Shown: in pieces, positions 33,279-43,283 of the stretch
Position numbering within the stretch: the first letter of the stretch is position 1
Layout of the letters: the number at the start of each line of letters is the position of its first letter
Assembly: GCA_033980235.1 (NCBI GenBank)
Contig: CM067062.1
Coordinates: 1,517,709 to 1,581,708 of the forward strand
Reading direction: 5' to 3'
DNA length: 64,000 nt
Source: Diadema setosum
Lineage: Eukaryota > Echinodermata > Echinoidea > Diadematoida > Diadematidae
Program-made: the position numbers and the translations under genes
The notes under the pieces: generated by a model
Database searches by the model: none
The model's input: the letters and a program-made list of their open reading frames with translations, nothing else
Told to the model about the DNA's origin: nothing

Positions 33279-33563
33279 ATATATATATATATATATATAG
33301 ATAGATAGATATATACAGTATATACAATAATTAGGAGGAACAATGCATAATACTTCGTGGACGTGCGGAAAATGAATTTGATTATGGAAAATGGTGATCC
33401 ACTAAAAAGCAAAGCTTGTGGGACGTGGATCACTAGATATATAATGAGTAAATAATATATTTTTCAAGGGTTTTTTATAGCTATTGTATTTGATATAGAT
33501 TATTTAAGTCATTTGTAAAAGTATACATGTAGTTGTCTTGAGATACGTAGGTCGGGAAAAAAA

Positions 33564-33645
33564 TAGCTTCAGAAGTCTGACCATCAGAAGTCTGACCATC
33601 AGAAATCTGACCATCATTGAGAAGCATCAGAAGTCTGACCATCAT
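33564..33645. repeat. Tandem AGAAGTCTGACCATC repeats
   Basis: Four copies of a 15-base unit (one with AAATC); the last is separated by TTGAGAAGC. The copy 1 flank has a single unit at ~2111, so the repeat expanded in this copy only. Confidence 0.85.
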
Positions 33646-34620
33646 TGTGAAGCCGCAAACAAGTCACAGTATTAGGTTTTGTAGCTCCACTTGTTATACG
33701 CGTTACAATGATGTCATTGAATGTAATGCATTGAGGAAAAGTAATACTCGATGAATTGTTCCATATCAAAGCCTTAATTTCGTGTAAACCTAAACGTGTA
33801 ACCCTAAGAACCTCGATGTGACTTTGAGCTAAAGATGTGACCGGAACTGACTGAAGTAGATAACTTTGTATGATTCAGGTTCAAAGGCGGTTCGTGTGAC
33901 AAACTGTTGTAACGGAGGAGTATGAGATGATATATATTTCTGATATTGTGATGTACCAATTAGAATGGTCGCGATTTAATATTATCAACACTAACCGATT
34001 TGAAGTTGACTAAAATGTATCGATTGTCATTTGTAGTCTCCATTGATTAATGTCATATGATATTTGTATAACCAAATTTGCATGGTAGAGCTGTAAGACC
34101 AATTTTATTTCGCCAATTTACAGAGTTTATAGTCATAACTTTAAAAAAAAAAGAGAAAATGGTTTTTAATGGGTATCTTTTGAAACAGTTTGGTAATCTC
34201 ATCAAACTTTAATCACACACAATGCAGAATCATTTTTGCTATTTACAGCGTGTTAATTATTGCTGGCAGTAGACTTTTTTTTTCGTATTACTCATTGGCA
34301 TCCCACACTCCTGTGCAGCAAGGTTTACATAATGATAAGATTATTACAATAGTCAAGACAACATGAGAATTTCTGTGTACCGGTACTTTGCTTGAAAGTG
34401 AACATGATTTATATTTTACAATGCACATACATGCTTGTATGTTAGTGTTTATGTGTAGCCGAAATTGCAATGTTTCGTTACAATTGCTATCCCCTCAACG
34501 TAAAAGTATAAATATCTATTCATCTATGTGCCGCGTTACATAATACCTTTTACTTTGTAGCCTTAATTTGTGTCCTCTACACCCCCCTCCCCATTGCAAG
34601 GACAGAAACAGTTCAGGGAT

Positions 34621-36206
34621 CAGAGTTTGTAAGGCCTCGTGACATCATCATGACGAGTTCTAAATACGCCTTCTTTTATTTTGAAGCTTGATTGTTTGTT
34701 TTTTCGTGCGTTTGTTTGTTTGTTTGTATGTTTGTTTTTGTTGTTCCACATTATTCGTTTCAACAAATATAAGATAAACATAACAAGAAGTCGAATGCTA
34801 AGTAAGTAGATTACTGTCAAAATACAACAAATAAATGAATTACTACATGTGGAATTGAATGGAATTGAATTGAAAAGGGTGTTTTTAACATTGATCAATA
34901 TCCGTCGTAGAATATCGTGGAATATAAGGAATCCACAAAGAAGCATTGCTTGTTATAGTGCGCATATTCTCAGTTAACCTTTTACACTGCCAGTAATCAA
35001 TGTTTCTCTCTCTCTCTTGATGTGGATATTAAGTTGCACTGTGTCACGTGTTGTTTTATGATGTAAAGTGATATAAGGACTCATTGAAAAACAGTCCTGA
35101 GGTTGATACTATTTTATTTTCATTCAAAAAGTATTTAAATAAATCAAACAAAAATGTGGATGTTACATCACTGTTTTGTGCAAATATGGGAAAATGTGAA
35201 AATAATTTTCTTATTTTATGTCGGTTCTGATAAGACATATCGACATTTTGTTTTTCTTACTTTACTGTATACTATTGAACATGACCTGGACCTGCATTTG
35301 ACCAGTACTCTGAAATAAACATTCAAAGGGACTTTGCAATGCAAATGCGTGTTGAATAGTATTGATTTAATACCCTGATCATCACGTATGTGACCAAAAG
35401 AATATGTAAGTGTGTACCATATGGTTTATGATAACTTTTGTACCATATTCTTTTCGTCAGATTACTTGGATACACCTACGAAAAACCTTCCAAACAAAGA
35501 TTCTGCCAGTGACAACATCTGTCAATTATTGCTAAAGTACCAATATGATTAACAAAGGACGTTGAAATACACCTTTCCCTAGGCCAGGCATAACTTGCGT
35601 GTTTACCTTACAACCGCTTCCAAACGTCAAAAGTATGCGCAGATTGAAGTTGATTCTTGCAGAACTTGATTATTGGAATTGATTAAGAACACTTGATGCC
35701 ATTCTACAGTGTTTCAAGATGCAACAACTCAAGTCAACAACACCTCCAATATACGACCATCAATACAACATACGTTTTATGATGTAAAGTATATTCAGAT
35801 ACATACGGACTCAAATCAGAAAGAGAAACAAGACAAAACAAAATACAAAGGAAAGTACGGAGTTTCGGGCTTGAACGCGGGGAGACTGAATCAGATGTAG
35901 GTGACGCTTGATTTGTTGATGCTTAACGAAATCATGGAAGTTACATGCCAAGAAATGTTTTTCATTTGTCACTTTTAGACGAGAGGGCAGATCAGAATTG
36001 ATGTTCATAGATGAAAATGTAGCTTAATACGTTTCATTTCAACAATGAGACGAAAGACAAAAATTGTAGGATTTCTGCTACCGCAAATAAAAGCCGAATG
36101 AAGGTCGAAAGACTCCCTTCCCCCTCCTCCCTCCCCCCCCCCCCCCCCCACACACACACATTTAATGACCTGTATGTACCAATCTGGCATGCTCTGTTAC
36201 CGATTA
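34621..36206. other. Non-coding stretch; nothing recognised
   Basis: AT-rich. It holds a GTTT-type run (34690-34740), a short GGAATTGAATT patch (34853) and a poly(C)-CACACA tract (36127-36160). No coding signal. Confidence 0.45.
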
Positions 36207-36530
36207 AAGGGATAGTATATAATAATATAGTATGTGTTGAGATGAAGATTCAGCTTTTCACTTTTAGCACGATACTTAAAAACCACTCTAATGATAAAGA
36301 TCATACAATTCTACGAGGGATTCAAAGTTTATTCGATAATCGGTTTTGAAATGGCTGAGATATATATAAAATAGGAAAACTATGCTATCCTAATAAAAGT
36401 AATTTTGTGTTTTGGATGTCTCAGCCATTTCAAAACAAATTTTCCTCAACTGAACCTTGAATTCCTGTTAGAATTATATGCTCCAATTCACAATGTCATT
36501 CTATGACATGGTTTTTCATTATCTCACAAT
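36207..36530. mobile_element. AAGGG-family MITE, copy 2 of 5 (right end decayed)
   Basis: Starts TTAAAGGGATAGTAT and shares AGATGAAGATTCAGCTTTT, CATACAATTCTACGAGGGATTCAAAGTTTATTCGAT, CGGTTTTGAAATGGCTGAGATAT, CTATCCTAATAAAAG and ATGTCTCAGCCATTTC with the other copies. The right terminal CCCTT is not recognisable. Confidence 0.78.
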
Positions 36531-36956
36531 TAAAGGTGGAAACGTGAAGAGGCCCTGTTTTATGAAAAATAAAACTTGATTTTATAGTTGATTTCAACTG
36601 TAAGTCTATGGAAGCCTGTGTGGTAAGGAAATTTAAAATCGATTTTATCTTTTGATAAAACAGGGTCCAGGTCAAAGTGCAGAATTTGTCTCGAGTTATC
36701 TAGACGAAAAGAGAAAAGGCAGTTATTAACACATCCAGAATGACTGAAATTTGAAAACGGAGTCTTCACACTCCACTGCCTCCTGTTAACATTGAATTGA
36801 GTTGTAAAAAAAATATATCTTACTTAAAATGAGCGATAATGAAGCTGCAAATCCCACTGCAAAATCCACAGTCTGCTGACATAACTGAGTCAAAGTTCAG
36901 TGTCAGTCCTAAAATAATATGCACCCGAAACCTTGTCAGATGAAGTCCATAACCGA

Positions 36957-37041
36957 CCCGTTGAGGACGAGTCCCAAGTATACTCGGGCAAGCGTCTATG
37001 GGAAATGTGTGTTGTAGCAAAATCAAACCGTCCTCAACGGG
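36957..37041. repeat. 85-bp hairpin-forming repeat
   Basis: A perfect 13-bp stem, CCCGTTGAGGACG (36957-36969) and CGTCCTCAACGGG (37029-37041), with a 59-base loop. It lies in a GC-richer island (36930-37195) that is open in two overlapping frames on opposite strands but has no recognisable protein. Confidence 0.6.
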
Positions 37042-37296
37042 GCGGGCGGCGTCGTGCCACCGATTATCATAACTCGGTACATCATCAGCGTGAAGACCCG
37101 ATTTCGGAAACCGTTTTATTTGACGGATTCTGCTACGCCGCGGAGGGTCAGAGCGCCTCAGTGAGTTCCTTTTGTACATGGCGGGTCCGATGACGTCCAT
37201 ACATGAAAACTCCATGATCTTAATTTCAACATCACTTAATTCAACATGACTGCATCGATTGTCTTTATAAAAGACGCTCATCAGGTCCCATGATTA

Positions 37297-37395
37297 TTAT
37301 TCTCCTTCTCCTCCTCTTCTTTCTTCTTCCTTTTCCTCTTCTTCATCTTCATTATCATCATCATCCACTTCTTTTTCTTCTTTTCTTCTTCTGTT
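37297..37395. repeat. Pyrimidine-rich (CTT/CAT)n tract
   Basis: About 100 bases composed almost entirely of TTCTTC, CTCCT and ATCATC units. Confidence 0.85.
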
Positions 37396-37592
37396 AGTGG
37401 TTCATGGTGATTAGTCACATGTGACTATTGTAACCACCAGCTTCCTCGTGTAGTATATTTGTCCCTTTTACTTGCTAATATTATTTGTTGATATGAATGA
37501 CATTTCTATATCAATCTTTTTCTTTTAAAGTAAGATAATAATCAAAATCTTTCCACCATTCGCTAGTATCCCTTTTTCATTAACTCATCATA

Positions 37593-37982
37593 AAGGGATG
37601 GTACAGTATTCGAGGAGATGAAAATTGGGCTTTTAAACTTTTGCGAGATACCAAGAAAACACTTATAATTACGAAATATGAAAGAGCATGTAATTCTATG
37701 AGGAATTCAAAGTTTATTCGATGAAACTCGGGTTTGGAATGACTGAAACATCAAAAAACAGAGTAAAACAAAGCGATCGTAATAAAGTGTGGGTCCCACA
37801 CTTTATTAGAATTGCTCTCTTTTGGATATCTCAGCCATTTCAAAACCAATTTTCATTAAATTTGAATTCCTCATAGAATTACATGCTCTTTCATATTTCG
37901 TAAGAGGTTTCTCATAATCTCACCAAAAAAAAAAAAATTAAAAACCTGAAATTAGGTTTCAACCAAAACTATACGATCAATT
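37593..37982. mobile_element. AAGGG-family MITE, copy 3 of 5
   Basis: Begins AAGGGATGGTACAGTATT after TA and ends AACTATACGATCAATT before TA. The 390-bp interior is a long inverted repeat centred on AGTGTGGGTCCCACACTTTATTA (~37787-37810), with GATATCTCAGCCATTTC and CATGCTCTTTCATATTTC arms. Confidence 0.85.
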
Positions 37983-37984
37983 TA

Positions 37985-39430
37985 ATTCGGAATTTATCAC
38001 TACTTATCAAAAAGTTCGAAGACTAATAGTGTGAGTTGACGTAAAATTGACATAGAAATTTCATCAGAAAGTGAAATTCATAGCAGGAATACAAAGTTAT
38101 AAAGCATATAAAACAAATATACATATTTTTAAGGGTCACATCAAAAACGCCAAAATCACACTAAAAATAAGCACCAGTACAAAAGAGACTTAAGTGGAAA
38201 AAATAGTGGAAGAAAGAGGGAGGAGAGAGAAAGAAAGAGAGATAAATAAGACAACAGGAAAACATAGAAAAAGCATTAGAAAAAAAGAGATGAAAAATTG
38301 AAAAGCTAGCAACACTAATAAATACAACAAAATTGCCTCGCTCATGATCAACAGTCCTTATGTGTACAATGCAATCATTATCATAATATGCAACGACAGG
38401 GTGCTTTCTAGGATGATAATATGTATCCCACAGCTTGTAACAATAGTCCTTCCTTCACTGGCTGTATACCCTGAAAAATGCTTAGAATTCAGAACGTTGT
38501 GCGTGGGGGCGTATTCATGACATGTGTGTTGTTACAGTGTGTGTTGTTTCTATGTGACATGTGATGTGATGTAGGTAAGGGCTCTTTACTCCATCCTTTA
38601 AACTTAAATCTTACTCCATTCATGTGTACATGTCAACTTGTATACGAGAAATGTACATTATTGTGATTCACATTGATATACAATTGTGCTGTTTAATTTT
38701 CTTAAAGGGAAGCGGGAGAAGACAAATCACCAATTTGCGGCGATTGAAATATTCATATCGTGGTATACAATGGCTCTACAAATTTCTTCTAAGCTAGAAC
38801 AACAAACTTGTACTAAAAGGACCAAAAGTTAAGAGTAAAACTTTTTCAGGTGTTTTATACAGTGCTCTTTGGTGCAGTAATTGAATTGAAAATATTAATC
38901 TGCTTTTGATCTGCATTTATTTGCTTCACAATAGAACACACGAGAGTTTTTTTTTCTTTCTTTTAGTTAAAACTCATCAAGTATGAAATGAGTACACCTC
39001 TGTAATAAAGTACAAGTAGACACAAAGACACACATTAATTTTCCTTTAAATCAAAATGATTCTGCCAACCCAGTATCAGCTTCAAGCTGCACACCTCTCG
39101 TGCACTGCTACCTGGCACAGGTATAGTTTCGGATTCGGGGTTCTGTGGTGTGAACTCTTTCGTGCGAGCACGCCACTATTCAATGACCCCGTTTTTTTGT
39201 CTGTACATGCTGAGTCTTCTATTATAGTATGCAATCTCTGCATTCTAAACTATTCTCCTCAGGTAACTATCGCAAAAAAAAAAAAATGCTCTAGACTACG
39301 GAACTATTTGTGCGCAGTGATTTCATGTAAGATTAATGTCGTAACGGATTCTTCGACAGCCTTGTGGAAATACCCGCTTTACCAACAAAAACTATCTTGG
39401 TGAAGAGGTGGAATAAATATCACCTACCAG
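37985..39430. other. Non-coding stretch upstream of the proposed TRIM copy 3 first exon
   Basis: AT-rich, with AGAGA and AAAAGAG patches at 38200-38300. A 115-codon open frame (39056-39403) has no motif and no equivalent upstream of the other TRIM copies, so it is not called a gene. Confidence 0.45.
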
Positions 39431-39439
39431 CTGCTGGAA

Positions 39440-39652
39440 CCGTCAGACCAATTCTGAGTTCTTCGTATTGCAACTCCCTTCTTGCTGGAGAATCGGAGAC
39501 TGTTTAGAATCTTAAAAGTAAAATGAGATTCAATTTTCTCGGGTTTAGACTATCCTTGGTTATAGGCTTGACAGGCAACAGGGCGTGGTCTCCTTCAACT
39601 CCACAACTCTGCATAAATCAACAACATACAACCCGGAAGTAAAATATTCTCG
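39440..39652 (+). other. Probable 5' UTR exon of TRIM copy 3, ending in a splice donor
   Basis: Weaker but recognisable match to 18990-19198 and 59590-59794. It contains CTTAAAAGTAAAATGAGATTCAATTTTCTCG, then ATAAATCAACAACATACAACCCGGAAGTA, and the donor TTCTCG|GTAAGT at 39652/39653. The matching parts upstream of copies 2 and 4 are ATAAATCGACAATATTGAACCCGGAAGTA and AACAATATTGAACCCC. The proposed intron to 45914 is about 6.3 kb, the longest of the three. Confidence 0.5.
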
Positions 39653-40029
39653 GTAAGTAGAAGACAAAAACAAATATCCACACTATACTTTAGATGTAAG
39701 ATGTACCCTACTACTGCAATTTTTTTTCCAAATGCATGTGATTGGTAAAAGTTTTTTTTTTAATTGATTCTAATTGTTTGTCCGCTTGTCTTTACTTTTC
39801 AAATAGGCTAACTCACGTTGTGATTTTTAAGAATTGCCACTGGTTCTACTTTCATTGGTTCTATAAATCATTCTCGGCATTGTAGTTATGAATGCAACTT
39901 GAAACACCTCATGTGTGATTTACACATGCATTTCGAACATTTAAAAAAATCATATAAAGTATCTTTGTTATTTTCTCATTTTCATGTCATTTAACACGCC
40001 AACAACAGAGAAAACAGCAATCAGGCAGG

Positions 40030-40260
40030 AAGAGGTGGCCCAGTTGATTTTGATTTGATTTAATTTGATTTCTGCTTTCCCTTCTCCAGAACAAGAATGT
40101 AACGCAAAGTCATCCGAGTAAAGTCATTGAGAAATGTTCATAATCTAACTGAGAAAAAAAAAGTATAAACAGGAGAATGGACAGCACAAAATGAAAATAA
40201 TCTAAGTAGGTGTCATTTTATGCATACCGGCATTATTCAAACTTTAGGAATTCACATAAC
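40030..40260 (-). pseudogene. LINE-like 3' tail remnant
   Basis: TTTTGATTTGATTTAATTTGATTT followed by non-coding DNA resembles, on the minus strand, a LINE 3' end with an AAATC-type tail. No coding part is identified. Confidence 0.35.
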
Positions 40261-40671
40261 AGCGCACTGGTTTATGTAAAATCCCAAGTTTAGATACAGC
40301 CCTCTGCATCTGTTCGAAATACAAATTGATAAAATGTAGGTGTAATAGAAATGCAGGGGGTCATTATCAAAATTGAGCATAAGCTTGACGAGGATATAAA
40401 ATGGCAAAGATAAGATCCAGTCACCACTTGAGCTGGAGGGGGGGGGGGTGCTCAGTGCTATGCATTGCACTTAATTTACGCAGTGTCGGTCTCGTGCAAA
40501 AAGATTTACCCCTGTAAGATCTCTGTGGTCTCCTGCCAAGTGTCGGATTCTTGAGCCTTGTATACATCCATACATAGTGTCAGACTGGTGGGCCTTATAT
40601 GCCTATAGTGTCGAGCTCATCATGGGTTGTGTGACCCATGGGTTTCGGGGTCATGGGATAACCCCCGCTAA

Positions 40672-41047
40672 TGCCCCAGTCACATAGACATCCCGGATCA
40701 CCCCGGACCACCCCGGATCTGATCCGGGGAGAGATCCGTGTTGACGCCGGGAGGCCAACACGGCAACTTTTGGAGGTCAAAAACATCCGGCGCCATCCGG
40801 GGATTGCCGTGTTGGCAGAGCAATCCGGGGTGGTCCGTGTGGCTGCCGTGTAGCTGCCGTGTTGATCCGTGTATATGCCGTGTTTGTCCGTGTAGACGCC
40901 GCGCTCTTCCGGACTTATCCGTGTAGCCGCCGTGTTGATACCGTGTGTACAGTCATACTAAAATCCCGGATCTCCCCGGACGTCCCCGGATCTCCCCGGA
41001 TCACCGTATAAATCCCTGAGCATCCGTGTTTGTATGTGACTGGGGCA
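40672..41047. mobile_element. 376-bp GC-rich MITE with TAA target duplication
   Basis: Starts TGCCCCAGTCACATA and ends with the complement TATGTGACTGGGGCA. TAA lies directly outside at 40669-40671 and 41048-41050. A 3-bp TWA duplication is the hallmark of PIF/Harbinger elements. The interior is much richer in G+C than its surroundings and is built from iterated CCGTGT and CCCCGGA words in both orientations. No ORF is likely. Confidence 0.88.
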
Positions 41048-41059
41048 TAAACTCGCCTT

Positions 41060-43200
41060 TTCCCGCCCAAGCTGTCGATAGGTAACGTTCGTGATAATAT
41101 GGGGCCATCTAATGATACATTTTACGGCGTCTGTCAGCTATACTGCCCTACTTTGGCAAAAGGAAGCAAGTGACAAAAGTAACATTTCTCGTAAAAGAGC
41201 AAAATGTGTCTGTCATTTTTACACTGACATCAATGGACTATAAATCATGATGTCTTATCTAACATATCTCTTAGTAAGATGAGTGTTTCTGCATGAAATT
41301 TGGCCTGGAAGAAGAGCTCATTATGTGAATTATAAAAACATCAATAACTAAAATTCGGATGGTATATGGTATGTCACTTGCTTCCTTTTGCCAAATTAGG
41401 GCAGTATTACTGCTACCTGTTGAACGCGGGAGGTAGAAGAGCTCTCTCAACTCTCTAGTGGAAAAGGACATGCATCAGAATGATTAACTGAATCGGTATC
41501 ACTTACTGAAGTGTGGTGAAATTGGAAATATATGATGATAATGAAGATGATTGTTAAAAAAAGAAAGAAAAATACAAGTGAAATGGAGAAGAAGTTAAGG
41601 CATACAACAGGGTGCAGGTGGTGGTACCGCAGAGGTCATACCGTCCATGTATTATAACCATGTACTTATCGTTAGTGCCTCGTTCTTCTTAACTCTGTCT
41701 CGTTCTTTACTATTAGAAGCAGGGAGGTATACCTGTTCAGAAAAAAAAGATAATGTCTGCGCAAATACAAGAAGTTCTTTGTACCTTACTGCACTAAATT
41801 CCACATTACAGTACAACGATCAGCAGCCTTACTGCATACACACACCAGACAATTGCTCAACATGTCAAACGTCATCGACAACAACAAAATAATCAACACA
41901 TCATGGCAGAATTCAAAATGACCAAAGTAGCGTGACACGTACAGATATAATGGCAGAAATCAAAGTGATCATTGTAGTGGAACAGACGATAACTTTGTGT
42001 AAACATTCTGGATGCTTACAAAAAATTCACAGACCAAGTCCTTTTTTAGGTAGTTATCATATACTCCAGAGTATTGCAAAGTCATTCTAAGAAAACTCAG
42101 CCATAACTGCTCTTGCAAGATCAGCATACAAATAGCCAGAGATATTGTAACCCCTATAACAAAGACCAGTGGTGTTCGATTATAACAGACGGTAAAAGCT
42201 TAAGTCGTTGGGCAAAACACTCCTTCTTTCATTCATTATTTCCGTATCTCCCCCTTTCTCCTTTCTTTTTTCCTCTAACTTTTGGAGAGAAATCCTACTT
42301 TTCCACCCTGTCTTTTGTCAGCTGTGGTAAACAAATACCGTATCCCGTCTCTAAATTGTGAAACAATAAACGTTGCATTAGACACATATCACTAGATGCG
42401 GCATAAAAATCGATGAAGTTGGTGAATAGTTTGATGAATTCAATTCTCGTCATTGATGAAGTATCAATTATAACCACGGATGGGACCAGATTTTGTTAGT
42501 ATAGGGGAAAAAAACACTTCCAGAGGAAAATATTCCCAAAGAATACGAGCAATGTACAGATACTTTCACGCGGTCATAGTTTCTCGATGATCATTTCAAT
42601 TGAAATTAATGAGAGAAATACCACTTCGGAGAATGACGGTTGTTTAGATTGTTTATTTAAGCCCCATCAAATTTCCCTAAACTTTCTGCTATGTTAGTTT
42701 CTTTGTTTGTTTGTTTGTTTTTGCCTTAAATCTCACTTTCGCTTGTTCTGTTCATTTTTTCCCAATCGACATATTATTTCCTATATTACCCATCCAACTT
42801 GCCCTCCCACTTTCCTTTCCTCTGTCCCTCTCTTTCTCTCTATAGCTTCATCTGTTCCACAATTTTATTTCCCTTTCTCTCAAAGATCCCGATGATTAAA
42901 AAAATTCAACTCACAAACCTGACTGGAAAAGAAAAGAAAAATCCTTCAAATATACTGGTCATGACACGAAGGAAATAACAATTAGTATGATTATAGGGCG
43001 TACGTAATGAATGATACAATGAGAAAACGAAAAAAGGAGAGGTTCATATTGATAGAAGAAAGAAGAGAGGATAGTAAAATTATAAATAAAGCTTACTTCT
43101 ATAGTAAACGCACAAAAGTCCCCTCATGTCCTGATTTGTTATGATGTTCGCAAATGATTATGCAGAAATATGAAGCTAACAGCAAAACAACAAGAAGAAT
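41060..43200. other. Intronic/intergenic DNA of TRIM copy 3; no gene
   Basis: Contains short inverted copies GGCAAAAGGAAGCAAGTGACA (41154) and TGTCACTTGCTTCCTTTTGCC (41372), each next to GGGCAG/CTGCCC words. These form the two arms of another ~270-bp inverted-repeat structure (about 41130-41405). The rest shows nothing recognisable. Confidence 0.5.
41130..41410. mobile_element. Inverted-repeat element (~280 bp)
   Basis: ACTGCCCTACTTTGGCAAAAGGAAGCAAGTGACA (from 41141) pairs with TGTCACTTGCTTCCTTTTGCCAAATTAGGGCAGT (to ~41407). The arm of ~34 bp has only a few mismatches. The interior has no ORF. Target duplication not clear. Confidence 0.72.
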
Positions 43201-43227
43201 GAATGTTCGTGACGTGAGATAAACGCT

Positions 43228-43230
<3 letters not shown>

Positions 43231-43280
<50 letters not shown>
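43231..43280. repeat. (AT)n microsatellite
   Basis: About 25 AT units without interruption. Confidence 0.95.

Positions 43281-43283
<3 letters not shown>

Larger units (their letters stand above)
32795..33430 (-). pseudogene. LINE 3'-UTR fragment with (TTGAA)n-type tail
   Basis: The plus strand starts with about eight AATTC units (32796-32833), then ATAGTTTATTTCCAATC. This is the mirror of a minus-strand LINE 3' end with a TTGAA tail. The far side has GATCCACTAAAAAGCAAAGC (33391), which matches ~19986 in the LINE remnant at 19770-20640. No coding part remains. It is interrupted by an AT-flanked MITE at 33034-33278. Confidence 0.55.
32000..34620. other. Displaced distal part of the TRIM copy 2 3' flank
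   Basis: The block GTGACACGACAAGACTTGGAGCGCCGTTC (32379) corresponds to ~1298 in the copy 1 flank. AAGTCTGACCATCATTG..CACAGTATTAGG (33625-33675) corresponds to 2111-2155. GTTGTAACGGAGGAG (33906) corresponds to ~3125, and CTGTAAGACCAATTTTATTTCGCCAATT (34093) to ~53895. TTTCTGTGTACCG..ACTTTGCTTG (34371) corresponds to ~54210. Order and orientation are kept. No gene is seen. The 4.65 kb element at 27331-31981 therefore lies between proximal and distal flank. Confidence 0.6.

Noticed and set aside
36820..37281. 153-codon minus-strand ORF and 86-codon plus-strand ORF
   Set aside because: They overlap on opposite strands in a GC-rich repeat island with a hairpin; no motif and no support from the other TRIM units.
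39056..39403. 115-codon ORF upstream of the copy 3 first exon
   Set aside because: No motif, an A-run-derived Lys stretch, and no counterpart upstream of copies 2 and 4.
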